Origin: Bryobacteraceae bacterium
GTDB lineage: Bacteria > Acidobacteriota > Terriglobia > Bryobacterales > Bryobacteraceae
DNA: 16,862 nt
Reading direction: 5' to 3'
Assembly: GCA_025350445.1 (NCBI GenBank)
Contig: JANXXV010000513.1
Coordinates: forward strand, 1 to 16,862
Shown here one piece after another: positions 1 to 7,542 of the stretch (the first letter of the stretch is position 1; each line of letters opens with the position of its first letter). The notes under the pieces were generated by a model. That model saw nothing but the letters and a program-made list of their open reading frames with translations, did not search any database and was not told the origin of the DNA. Both the position numbers and the translations under genes were made by a program.

Positions 1-2
1 CC

Positions 3-158
3 TGCATTTTCCTCGCGAAGCACATTGGCGGACCATTTCTCGTCAACCAGAATATCACCCTCTCGATCCCTGCCCTCTTCCTACAACCAGCCTCTATGGA
101 ACTCACGCAAGCCAAGCAAGCCGACATTAAGAAGGCGGCCCCCCCGGGTCCGCGCTAA
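3..158 (+). CDS. C-terminal end of an unidentified protein (5' end outside window)
   Basis: An open frame enters from the left edge and stops at a TAA at 156-158, giving about 51 residues that include FLAKHIGGPFLVNQNITLSI and end in AAPPGPR. The composition (an amphipathic stretch, then a Lys/Ala/Gln-rich tail and a Pro-rich end) looks like ordinary protein sequence, unlike the overlapping Arg/Ser/Pro-rich frame at 25-354, which looks like a shadow. I do not recognise the family. It converges on the short-chain dehydrogenase, and the 192 bases between the two stops show nothing beyond an 11-base repeat (aacgaaaagcg, twice) and a small CCGGC/GCCGG hairpin. Confidence 0.4.
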   Translation, partial: CIFLAKHIGGPFLVNQNITLSIPALFLQPASMELTQAKQADIKKAAPPGPR

Positions 159-350
159 CGCTCCTGCCATCTATCACCCAAACGAAAAGCGTAACCTCCT
201 AACCCGGCGTAGCCGGAACCAAACAGGGCGCGACAAATCGAAAGCTTGGACCCTCTCGCAAAGTACCTCCAACGGCCCGTGGCTATTGAACGAAAAGCGC
301 TATCCAAAATCTTTTCTGCCAGGAAACGTGATGATTCCCTTCGATAGGTA

Positions 351-1103
351 CTAATGCATCGCCCAACCGCCATCGACATTGATTGTCTGCCCGGTCATGC
401 CTTCGCTAAGTAAAGAGGAGAGAAATAGCGCCGCACGAGCGATATCCAATGAAAGAATTCGCCGTTTCAGGCTCTGCATCTCACCCATCTTCCGAATCGT
501 TTCCTCCGTCACGAAGTTCTTTTCCGATTTCGTGAACACAGCCCCCGGAGTGATGCAGTCTAAGTGAATGTTGCATTCACCGAACTCGCGCGCAAGCGAA
601 CGGGTCAAACCAATAACCCCGCCCTTGAAGGCGACATAATGGCTCAGTTCGGCCGTGCCCAAATGAAAAGTCACGGGCGAAACTTTCACAATCTTCCCGC
701 ATCCGCGCGAAAGCATACCGGGAGCAATGGCCTTGATGCAGTGAAACAAACTTTTTCGATTGACAGTCTGCATCCGATCCCGCTCAGCTTCCGTCATGTC
801 GATGAATTTGAGGTGGGGAAAGATGCCCGCATTGTTCACTAATACGTCAATCCTGCTAAATTGGCCGATCGCGGAATCAACCGCTGCTGCTACAGCCGCG
901 GGATCGCAGACATTCCCCATAGCCGCATGGGCGAAACCAAACTCGGATCGAATGGAGTGCGCTGTCGCGTCGTTTCTGGAGGAATCGCAGTCCAGCAAAA
1001 AGACTTTCGCGCCGTGCGATGCGAAAAGTCGAACGATTCCTTCCCCGATTCCCGTAGCCGAACCTGTAACTACCGCCACGCACTCTTTCAGAATCATAAG
1101 CAT
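351..1103 (-). CDS. Short-chain dehydrogenase/reductase (SDR family oxidoreductase)
   Basis: A 250-aa classical SDR, a cytoplasmic NAD(P)(H)-dependent oxidoreductase with a Rossmann fold. Visible motifs are the cofactor loop TGSATGIG (residues 13-20), NNAG (90-93), the active-site N115, YVAFK with catalytic Tyr156 and Lys160, and the C-terminal NVDGGW. Length is typical. The catalytic Ser, normally 13 residues before the Tyr in an ISS-type motif, appears to be Pro143 (KVSPVT), leaving Ser142 one position off. Activity may therefore be altered. The start could also be the internal ATG two codons later; neither has a strong ribosome binding site. It lies 56 bp downstream of the XylR-like regulator on the same strand, so the two may be co-transcribed. 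A sugar or sugar-derivative dehydrogenase would fit the context, but the substrate is not evident. Confidence 0.9.
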   Translation of the reverse strand: MLMILKECVAVVTGSATGIGEGIVRLFASHGAKVFLLDCDSSRNDATAHSIRSEFGFAHAAMGNVCDPAAVAAAVDSAIGQFSRIDVLVNNAGIFPHLKFIDMTEAERDRMQTVNRKSLFHCIKAIAPGMLSRGCGKIVKVSPVTFHLGTAELSHYVAFKGGVIGLTRSLAREFGECNIHLDCITPGAVFTKSEKNFVTEETIRKMGEMQSLKRRILSLDIARAALFLSSLLSEGMTGQTINVDGGWAMH

Positions 1104-1159
1104 CGACGTTTACAGCTTATGGAAACGCTACAGGCAATTACTCTCAGATTTTTTCGTTC

Positions 1160-2393
1160 TCACGAATTTTCCGTAGACGGCTTGGCCGCAGTGGGCCGCG
1201 GCGGGCGACTAGGGTAGAACGTGGAAACAACCCGCCGCCGGAATTCCGCGGGTGGAAGCCCGACCGCGCCTTTGAACAGCGAACTCATGTGCTGAACTGA
1301 TTTGAATCCAGTACTGGCGGCGATTTCCTTCGCGGCGAGATTGGTTTCCGTGAAAAGCCTCTTCGCCCGTTCCAACTGGACATCCCGAATCGCCGTGTGC
1401 AGAGTGCGGCCTAACGCGGTCTTGAAACGCGCTTCCAGGCCGGAGCGCGAGGCCGCAACGGCAGCCACCACATGGGGCACCTTGATGCCATTGCATGCGT
1501 GTTCCCGAATGAATGACATGGCCTTCGCCACCTGTGCGTCCTCAACTGGCAGTACGTCTGTGGAAAGGCGCATCACCACTCCTTCCGGATCCACCACGTA
1601 ACGCCTTTTGCCGGAACTATTACCGCTCATCATCCCGTCCAGCAAAGTAGCTGCTTCGTATCCAATTCTGGCGGCCCCCTGCTCAATGCTCGTAAGCAGC
1701 GGACTGCTGAGCCGGCAAAGCACCTCATCGTTATCCACGCCAATGACTGCAATCTCTTCAGGAACCCGCAGGCCCGATAGCCGGCACGCCTCAAGTACCT
1801 GGCGTGCGCGATTGTCGTTGGCCGCCATCAGGCCGGTGGGCTTCGGAAGCGATACCAGCCAAGCGCATAGCGTCTTTTGGATGTGCGCCCAACGCCTGCT
1901 GTTCCGGTTCCGGCCACGGTAGATCTGGCAGGGAAAACCTCCCGCTCTTACGCGATCCGCAAACTCACGTTCGCGCTCCTCCGACCAACCGTTGATCGGA
2001 GTTCGCGGGTAACCATAGTACGCAAAGTACCGGAATCCCCGCTCCAGCAAGTGGTCGGCGGCCAGTCGTGCAATCGCCTGGTTATTGGTGAAAAAATAGG
2101 GAATGTGGGACTTAGGAGCATACCACCCATACCCGCTGCCAAAGCCGACCGTCGGGAGTTTGGACTTCATTACGGCCATCGCCACGTTTGGATGGTCTAA
2201 GTTGGCAATGATCCCGTCACCTTCCCAATCCGCTAAATCGGGAAGCCGCTGGTCCTTGTAACGCATTTTCTTCCATGTAAACGTTCCACTTGGTCCCTTC
2301 CTGCAGGTAAGCCGCTACGCCACCAATTACCCGCATATCGTAGGCCATTGTAGCGTCGTAGATCAGCGCCACGCGCCGTATTCGACTGAGCAT
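1160..2393 (-). CDS. XylR-like transcriptional regulator (sugar-binding domain + AraC-type HTH), with an apparent 1-nt frameshift
   Basis: Two frames join into one protein of about 410 aa that resembles E. coli XylR (392 aa). The N-terminal 42 residues (2393-2268) contain RRVALIYDATMAYDMRVIGG and VYMEE. The remaining 368 (ATG at 2266) begin MRYKDQRLPDLADWEGDGII. The join falls in a run of four A on the - strand (2266-2269), and removing one A gives a continuous ...YMEEMRYKD.... Order of domains: a LacI/periplasmic-binding-type ligand domain (motifs AANDNRARQVLEACR and IAVIGVDNDEVLCRLSSPL), then an AraC-type double HTH near the C-terminus (AKEIAASTGFKSVQHMSSLF). In E. coli this architecture binds D-xylose and activates xylose genes; the ligand here is unknown. 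It is divergent from the receptor at 2562 and probably controls it. Whether the frameshift is real, programmed or a sequencing error is open. Read literally, the gene is split. Confidence 0.85.
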
Positions 2394-2426
2394 GCCAATG
2401 AGTATAAAGCACTGCACGCTTTGGTG
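2394..2426 (-). promoter_or_regulatory. Candidate promoter of the XylR-like gene, possibly leaderless
   Basis: On the - strand TATACT (2406-2401) is a 5/6 match to the -10 consensus, with TTCACC (4/6 to TTGACA) 17 bp upstream, inside the first direct repeat. The -10 ends only 7 nt before the ATG at 2393 and no Shine-Dalgarno sequence precedes that ATG, so transcription would begin at or next to the start codon. Overlap of the -35 with the repeat suggests autoregulation. Inference only. Confidence 0.4.
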
Positions 2427-2457
2427 AATTCTGTAAAGCTTTGACGTAATTCTGTAA
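2427..2457 (+). promoter_or_regulatory. Direct-repeat operator for the AraC/XylR-type regulator
   Basis: The 10-mer AATTCTGTAA occurs at 2427-2436 and again at 2448-2457, exactly 21 bp apart (two helical turns). CTT follows the first copy after two bases and the second in the same register. AraC-family dimers, including E. coli AraC and XylR, bind direct-repeat half-sites at about this spacing. The site lies between the divergent regulator and receptor genes, upstream of the receptor's ATG at 2562 and over the regulator's putative -35. Confidence 0.6.
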
Positions 2458-2561
2458 CACTTCGGGATTGCGCGCCGTGGCGAAACCGGATAGCCTTTCA
2501 TGTATACCAACGGTGCCCAAGGCGCTGCCGCTCTCTCGCTCAGTTCGCAAGGAGAATTACG

Positions 2562-5500
2562 ATGCACTTCCCTGTTCGAAGCTTCAAGCCCGCGATCGCG
2601 TCGATTGCCTTCCTGTTTCTCGCCAGCCCGCTTGCTTTAAACGCTCAGACGAATACCGGCACCATTTCCGGAATTGTGACAGATACTACGGGAGCCGCCA
2701 TAGAGTCAGCGCAAATCACGGCGGTCAATACGGAAACCGCAGCCAGTTCCAAGGCAACCAGCAGTGAGACCGGGGCCTATCGCATCGAATCGCTCCAGCC
2801 CGGCGTCTACCGGATTACCGTTGAAAAGGCCGGCTTCAAGAGTAGCGTGACCGAGAATGCCCGATTGGTCTTCTCCGGCCGCCTCGTCCTGGACCTCTCG
2901 CTCGCGGTCGGGAATGCAGCCGAAACAGTCGAAGTCCAAGCCTCCGCGGTAGAAATCAACAACGCCGTAGTGGAAGTAGCTACATCGTTGGAAGAAAGAG
3001 TTGTCAAGGATCTTCCGCTGCTCGTCGGCGGCGGGCGGCGGCAGATCGACGCATTCGTCTTTCTGATTCCCGGTGTCCAGGGCGATACGTTCTCCAGCCG
3101 TATCAATGGGGGCGTGGATTTTAACAGCGAAGTGCTCTTCGACGGTATTCCAATGGCATCTTTTGAAACGAACGGATACCAGACGGGTATAAATCCTCCC
3201 TACGAAGCGATCAACGAATTCAAGGTTCTGACTTCTGTATTCTCCGCTCAGTACGGTCGCGGACAAGGCGTCAAGAATTACCACTTCGGCCAGGGTACCA
3301 ACGCGTTGCATGGAAACGCGTTTGATTTCATCCGCAATACGGTGCTCGATGCGCGGGGATTCTTCTCGCCAACCGCATCCATCAACAAACAAAATGAGTA
3401 CGGTTTCACTGTGGGCGGCCCGGTTATTATTCCTAAGCTCTACAATGGAAAAAACAAGACCTTTTTCAACGTAGCCCTCGATTGGTATAAGTTTCGCGGC
3501 GCCGGTCTGAATACGCAATACACGGTGCCCACCACCGACTTCCGTAAGGGCGACTTCTCTGCGCTGCGCGATTCAAGCGGCGGGCTCATCCCGATTTTCG
3601 ATCCCCTCACTCGTACGCCCTTTCCCGGTAACCTGATTCCTCAATCCAGAATCAGTCCGACTTCCGCGAAGGTGCTTCCCTTGATCCCCGTTCCCACAGG
3701 ATCGGGTCTTGTGAACAATATCGGTCCGGGTATCGTGAGTATTCCTAACAATAATTTCTCCTGGTCATACAATATCGCCCACAACATTACCGACAACCAG
3801 CGGGTGAACTTCACAAATTGGCGGACTGCGTCGGCGAATCAGTGTCTCTTAGGCAGCAATATCAGCGGACCCTTGAGTGGCTTGTCGAATTGCCCTGGCA
3901 ATGCCACCGCGTACCTCGGCAACTATTCGTATGGCATCAGGCCAAACCTCATTCTGAGCGTCGGCGCTCTGTGGTTCAGAATATTAAATAACCAGGAAGT
4001 GGGCGGACCCCCGAATACATTGGTCGACTTCCCCGGACTTCCCAAAGGCTCCAATGTTGCATTTCCGCGCATGCTGTTCAACGGCCCCCTCGCGGCGCCG
4101 GTACAATTTGGAACCGGCTTCCAGGGCGATTTGAACTTTCAACCCGGCACCAGCACCGTCGAAAATGTCCTTTGGATCAAGAACAAGCATTCGTTGAATA
4201 TTGGCTTCGAGTTCCGCCAATCCCGCAATACCACTTCCATCTGCGAGGGCTGCCCCGCGCGTTTCGAGTTCAGCAACCGATCAACCTCGTTGCCGGGGTC
4301 GCCTAATTTCGCCAATTACGGGCACCCGTTTGCAAGCTGGCTTCTGGGTATCGCCGATGTCGCCACTGCTTCTACGGGCTTGGCTAACCGCGTATTCCGC
4401 AACTCATCATTCTCGGGATACATTCAAGATGACTATAAGTTTACGTCGAAATTGACCTTCAATCTTGGCCTGCGGTATGACGTATTTATTCCGGACTCCG
4501 AGGATACGAATCGAATCGCCTACTTCAACCCCGGTCTCGCCAATCCTGAGGCGGGAGGCCGCCTGGGAGCACTTACGAAACCCGGAACCTGCGAATTCTG
4601 CTCCGGCCGTAACCGGCTCGCCGACATCCATTGGAAAAACTTTGCGCCGCGTTTTGGTTTTGCTTACGCGCTCAACAGCAGGACCGTGATCCGAGGGGGC
4701 TATGGAATCGTCTACGGCTTGGGCGGTGCAAATGACTTGGGACAAAGCCGTATCAAGACTAATTTCCTCAACGGTTCGTCCGGAAACTTTACTTCGGTTT
4801 CTCAGGACGCGGGTGTAACTCCCGGGTACGGTTCGTGGGATCGGGCCTTCCCTTTGCCGATTGTCGCGCCTTTCCGGCCAGGAATTGGAAACGGCCAGGA
4901 TGTCAACTTCGCCGGCCAATACCAGGGTGCCGCGCCCTACATTCAAAATTGGACTCTGGGAGTCGAATGGGAACTACCAGGTTCCGTATTGGTTAGCGGC
5001 AGTTACGTCGGAAACAAGGGAGCAAGACTGTTTTCCAATCTTGAAAATTTAAACCAGGTGGATCCGAAATATCTTAGTCTCGGAAGTGTCTTGCAAGCAG
5101 ATATCAACAGCCCCGCGGCGCGTGCGTCTGGCATATCCAGCCCTTATCCTGGATTCTCCGGTAGCGTCGCTCAGGGATTGCGGCCCTTTCCTCAATATAA
5201 CTTCATCACCAGCAATTTCCAGGAGACTGGCGCTACCCGTTACGACGCACTTCAGGTTACCGTCCAGCGCCGCTTCAGCCAGGGGTTGGAATTCCTGGTA
5301 AGCTACACAGCTTCCCGCCAGTTGAGCAACACCAACTCGGGCTTCGGAACTTTTAACGGCACTGCGGTCAACACCTTCGATCGAAAGGCGGAATACAGTC
5401 TCGCACCGAGTGACATCCCTCAAATGCTCGCAGTTAGCGGACTCTACGAATTGCCCATCGGTAAGGGCAAACGTTTCCTCAATGAGAAGGGAGTCGCCGG

Positions 5501-5975
5501 ACGGCTGATTGGCGGCTGGCAGTTCGGCTGGGTAACCAGCTACCGAAGCGGAACGCCCGTCAGCGTAGGGGCCAGCAACGTACTGCCGATCTTCGGTGGC
5601 GGCAACAGGCCCAACATCGTTTCCGGCGTCGATCCGCAATTCAAGAAGAGCGGTTTCGATCCGGCCAAAGATAAGTTGTACAACATCGCAGCCTTTTCGC
5701 AACCGGCCGATTTCACTTTCGGCAATGCTCCCAGAGTTCAGCGCAATCTGCGCGACTTCCCGTACTTCAATGAAAACGTGAATCTCTCGAAATACTTTCG
5801 CATCACGGAAAGTGTCAACATTCAGTTCCGTGCGGAGTTCTTCAACGTTTTCAATCGGGTTATTTTCGGCGGCGGGAACTCCTTCTACTCGCCTACAAAC
5901 GCCGCGTTTGGAACTGTTGGAGGTCAAGCCAACACCCCTCGGCAGGGTCAGTTAGCTCTGAAATTGAACTTCTGA
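2562..5975 (+). CDS. TonB-dependent receptor, Oar-like, with carboxypeptidase-regulatory-like N-terminal domain
   Basis: A 1137-aa outer-membrane protein for energised import of a nutrient, probably a carbohydrate or oligomer. The start is fixed by AAGGAG at 2549-2554, 7 nt before ATG. A Sec signal peptide has its likely cut after ALNA (residue 28). A carboxypeptidase-regulatory-like beta-sandwich follows (about 30-110; GTISGIVTDTTGAAIESAQI, with YRIESLQPGVYRITVEKAGF). A plug domain comes next (about 120-250, with NNAVVEV, VFLIPGVQG and VLFDGIPM), then a large beta-barrel with typical RFGFAYALNSRTVIRGGYGI and FNLGLRYD strands. It ends in the aromatic ALKLNF expected of barrels inserted by the BAM machinery. 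Length suits the Oar-like group abundant in Acidobacteriota. It is divergent from a XylR-like regulator, with a direct-repeat site between them. The substrate cannot be read from sequence. Confidence 0.93.
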   Translation: MHFPVRSFKPAIASIAFLFLASPLALNAQTNTGTISGIVTDTTGAAIESAQITAVNTETAASSKATSSETGAYRIESLQPGVYRITVEKAGFKSSVTENARLVFSGRLVLDLSLAVGNAAETVEVQASAVEINNAVVEVATSLEERVVKDLPLLVGGGRRQIDAFVFLIPGVQGDTFSSRINGGVDFNSEVLFDGIPMASFETNGYQTGINPPYEAINEFKVLTSVFSAQYGRGQGVKNYHFGQGTNALHGNAFDFIRNTVLDARGFFSPTASINKQNEYGFTVGGPVIIPKLYNGKNKTFFNVALDWYKFRGAGLNTQYTVPTTDFRKGDFSALRDSSGGLIPIFDPLTRTPFPGNLIPQSRISPTSAKVLPLIPVPTGSGLVNNIGPGIVSIPNNNFSWSYNIAHNITDNQRVNFTNWRTASANQCLLGSNISGPLSGLSNCPGNATAYLGNYSYGIRPNLILSVGALWFRILNNQEVGGPPNTLVDFPGLPKGSNVAFPRMLFNGPLAAPVQFGTGFQGDLNFQPGTSTVENVLWIKNKHSLNIGFEFRQSRNTTSICEGCPARFEFSNRSTSLPGSPNFANYGHPFASWLLGIADVATASTGLANRVFRNSSFSGYIQDDYKFTSKLTFNLGLRYDVFIPDSEDTNRIAYFNPGLANPEAGGRLGALTKPGTCEFCSGRNRLADIHWKNFAPRFGFAYALNSRTVIRGGYGIVYGLGGANDLGQSRIKTNFLNGSSGNFTSVSQDAGVTPGYGSWDRAFPLPIVAPFRPGIGNGQDVNFAGQYQGAAPYIQNWTLGVEWELPGSVLVSGSYVGNKGARLFSNLENLNQVDPKYLSLGSVLQADINSPAARASGISSPYPGFSGSVAQGLRPFPQYNFITSNFQETGATRYDALQVTVQRRFSQGLEFLVSYTASRQLSNTNSGFGTFNGTAVNTFDRKAEYSLAPSDIPQMLAVSGLYELPIGKGKRFLNEKGVAGRLIGGWQFGWVTSYRSGTPVSVGASNVLPIFGGGNRPNIVSGVDPQFKKSGFDPAKDKLYNIAAFSQPADFTFGNAPRVQRNLRDFPYFNENVNLSKYFRITESVNIQFRAEFFNVFNRVIFGGGNSFYSPTNAAFGTVGGQANTPRQGQLALKLNF

Positions 5976-6001
5976 CAAATGTTTCCCTGACTTCGATTCA
6001 A

Positions 6002-6052
6002 GCCGAGCGTGGCGTTGCTGAGCGTTTTACCGCCCGGGACGCCACGTTCGGC
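6002..6052 (+). terminator. Hairpin downstream of the first TonB-dependent receptor
   Basis: GCCGAGCGTGGCGT (6002-6015) pairs with ACGCCACGTTCGGC (6039-6052): 14 bp with one G-U, and a 23-nt loop. It starts 26 bp after the receptor stop codon. No T tract follows, so it is either an atypical terminator or an mRNA 3'-end stabiliser. The rest of the gap up to 6277 holds only a spaced 9-bp inverted repeat (TGAAAACAG at 6155, CTGTTTTCA at 6221) and no recognisable gene. Confidence 0.55.
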
Positions 6053-6375
6053 CTGATCAAAAACTGAACGGGTGCCAGTTGATCGTCCCCAACGACCCAA
6101 CGTCGAACCGCCCGCCTTCAACGGAACAGCAACCTGACAGCAGACGAAAAGTTCTGAAAACAGCCATTTCAGCCACACAAATTCCGAGCCGGTTCAACAA
6201 TCTTGCCCCCCCAACCTCCCCTGTTTTCAACGACTCCATCCCCAAACCAATCCAAAACCCTTGACACGCTATCGATCATAGAATCGGGAAAGCGAAAACA
6301 GCCGACCCAAAGCCGCACGGGGCCACCGCTCGTCAGATCGAAGCCAATCGCCGCAACGCCGCTGGCCCGCATCAA

Positions 6376-6466
6376 CCTAAAAACGGCAGTTGGTTGCGCA
6401 GCAGTTGAAAGTATCTGATTCTACAGAGACCATCCACGCTCGAACAGTCCAACTGCCGTTTTTAGG
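6376..6466. mobile_element. 91-bp MITE with perfect 18-bp terminal inverted repeats and 5-bp target duplication
   Basis: Left end CCTAAAAACGGCAGTTGG (6376-6393) and right end CCAACTGCCGTTTTTAGG (6449-6466) are perfect reverse complements. The pentamer ATCAA flanks both ends (6371-6375 and 6467-6471), as expected for a target-site duplication. The 55-bp core encodes nothing. The element plus one duplication copy is 96 bp, so it keeps the host frame but adds an in-frame TGA. Removing it joins ...NRRNAAGPHQ to MSEAGKQAIRG... in one frame. The transposase family that would mobilise it is not present in the window. Confidence 0.85.
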
Positions 6467-6931
6467 ATCAAATGTCCGAGGCCGGCAAACAAGCCATCCG
6501 CGGCAACGCCATCCGCCACGGACTCGCGGCCCGCATCCTCGTAGTGCTCCCAGGCGAAGACCAGCTCTTCTACAATGAAATCCTCGAATCGCTCCAAACC
6601 GAATACGCTCCAGCCACAACCCGGGAAGAGATGCTCATCCATCAGATCGCCGAAACCTACTGGCGCCTCATCCGCGCCCGTAACATGGAAAGTGGGGGTT
6701 TGAAAGTGTGCGCGGAAAATCTGTCCAATAAATTCGGCATCAGTCCAGCCAATCCCGACGACCTGAGCCGAGGCGCAGCCTTGGCCGTGGCCTTAGCCAA
6801 CAACGAAAAGCTCTTCTCCCAAGTGGACCCTACGAAATCACAGCCGAGCGCTCCTACTCGCCGCACCATCCGCAAACTCCGCAGTGCCCAGCGCAACCGC
6901 CAACCGCAACCGGCAGCCACGCCGTCCCGCG

Positions 6932-7015
6932 AAATTCGTTCTGTTCCGCAATCCGGGCCTGCGCCGCCACCACCACCACGCCCGCCCCCAGTCACCAAAA
7001 TTCGTTCTGTTCCGC
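6932..7015 (+). repeat. Two direct copies of an 18-bp repeat in the tail of the split gene
   Basis: AAATTCGTTCTGTTCCGC occurs at 6932-6949 and 6998-7015, 66 bp apart (a multiple of 3), so both encode IRSVP in the long frame. A Pro-rich run lies between them. It looks like an expandable low-complexity tail. Confidence 0.7.
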
Positions 7016-7122
7016 GATTCGCGCTACCGGATTTCGAGCACGACAGCCCGAAAATGCCAACGCCTCCAAGCCGGACAAATTGTGCGAAACCTTTAAGTCG
7101 GCCACGCCCATCTTGTCCCCGC

Positions 7123-7542
7123 CTATCGCCTGACGGGAGGCTTGTTCGGAGTCATTGTCGTATTGCGCAGCAGACGCCCCGCCGGTCCAAACTCTCTGAT
7201 TCGAATTAACTCCGCACGGTCTTTGGGCGCCAGATTTCCCTTGCCGTCCGTTGGCGTGAGCCGCACCTCGACGACGGGTATGCGATCAAGGGCCTCCGCC
7301 GCCGAATCTACTTCCCGTCCGGCTTTGTCCAGATACACGAACTGTTGCCGCTCGGGGGCGTCCTCAGCCTTCGCTATCCGCACAGAGCCGTCGTATTCGT
7401 CGATCATCCGGATCGTTCCCGGATGCGGTGCAAACTGTTTCACTTTCCTTCCTCCTTTCGACTTCGCCTCCCCGCGCAAGCCGGATGCAAGAGCGCATCC
7501 CGCACCTGCGCGGAGAATCCTGATCGTCTGCCTTCGAGTCAT
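7123..7542 (-). CDS. Small exported protein, last gene of the metallopeptidase operon (candidate immunity or partner protein)
   Basis: A 139-aa protein starting MTRRQTIRILRAGAGCALAS. The ATG at 7542 overlaps the stop of the upstream gene by 4 bp (ATGA), which favours this start over the 25-codon-longer alternative. The N-terminus has basic residues, including an Arg pair, and then an Ala/Gly/Leu stretch, consistent with a Sec or Tat-like signal peptide. The Cys in AGAGCALA could instead be read as a weak lipobox. The mature part (about 30-139) is charged and beta-rich in appearance (GTIRMIDEYDGSVRIAKAED, IPVVEVRLTP). I do not recognise the family. Position after a putative toxin-like metallopeptidase and probable export suggest a periplasmic immunity or inhibitor role; this is inference. 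Confidence 0.7.
   Translation of the reverse strand: MTRRQTIRILRAGAGCALASGLRGEAKSKGGRKVKQFAPHPGTIRMIDEYDGSVRIAKAEDAPERQQFVYLDKAGREVDSAAEALDRIPVVEVRLTPTDGKGNLAPKDRAELIRIREFGPAGRLLRNTTMTPNKPPVRR

Larger units (their letters stand above)
6278..7209 (+). pseudogene. Remnant of a hypothetical gene with NRRNA...NAIRHGL motif, split by a MITE
   Basis: The 3' part is open from ATG 6472 to 7209 (245 aa), starting MSEAGKQAIRGNAIRHGLAA. The 5' part lies upstream in the same frame: 6334-6375 encodes RQIEANRRNAAGPHQ and then hits TGA at 6406-6408 inside the 91-bp insertion. Together they match, from memory, the start of a repetitive, poorly characterised family (EANRRNAQ..TGP..EGK...NA.KHGL) widespread in Acidobacteriota and Planctomycetes. 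No start codon lies in this frame after the TGA at 6262. An ATA at 6278 in a neighbouring frame, plus one missing G in GGGG, may mark a decayed start. Near 6830-6860 a neighbouring frame reads YEITAERSYS before the main frame resumes with RTIRKLRSAQ, suggesting a compensated pair of 1-nt indels. The tail is Pro/Arg/Ser-rich and its true end is uncertain, since the ORF overlaps the convergent gene at 7123. Confidence 0.6.

Noticed and set aside
25..354. 109-aa + strand open frame at the window start
   Set aside because: Arg/Ser/Pro-rich with no motif. The overlapping frame ending at 158 looks far more like real protein.
2706..3518. 270-aa open frame on the - strand inside the first receptor
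   Set aside because: Same reason: it mirrors the plug and early barrel region and its composition fits no recognisable family.
5049..5927. 292-aa open frame on the - strand inside the first receptor
   Set aside because: It is antisense to well-conserved barrel sequence, with no signal, domain or ribosome binding site, and is a codon-bias shadow.
6261..6285. TTGACA followed by TAGAAT as a promoter for the split gene
   Set aside because: The spacing is only about 12 bp and no good -10 lies 16-18 bp downstream of TTGACA.
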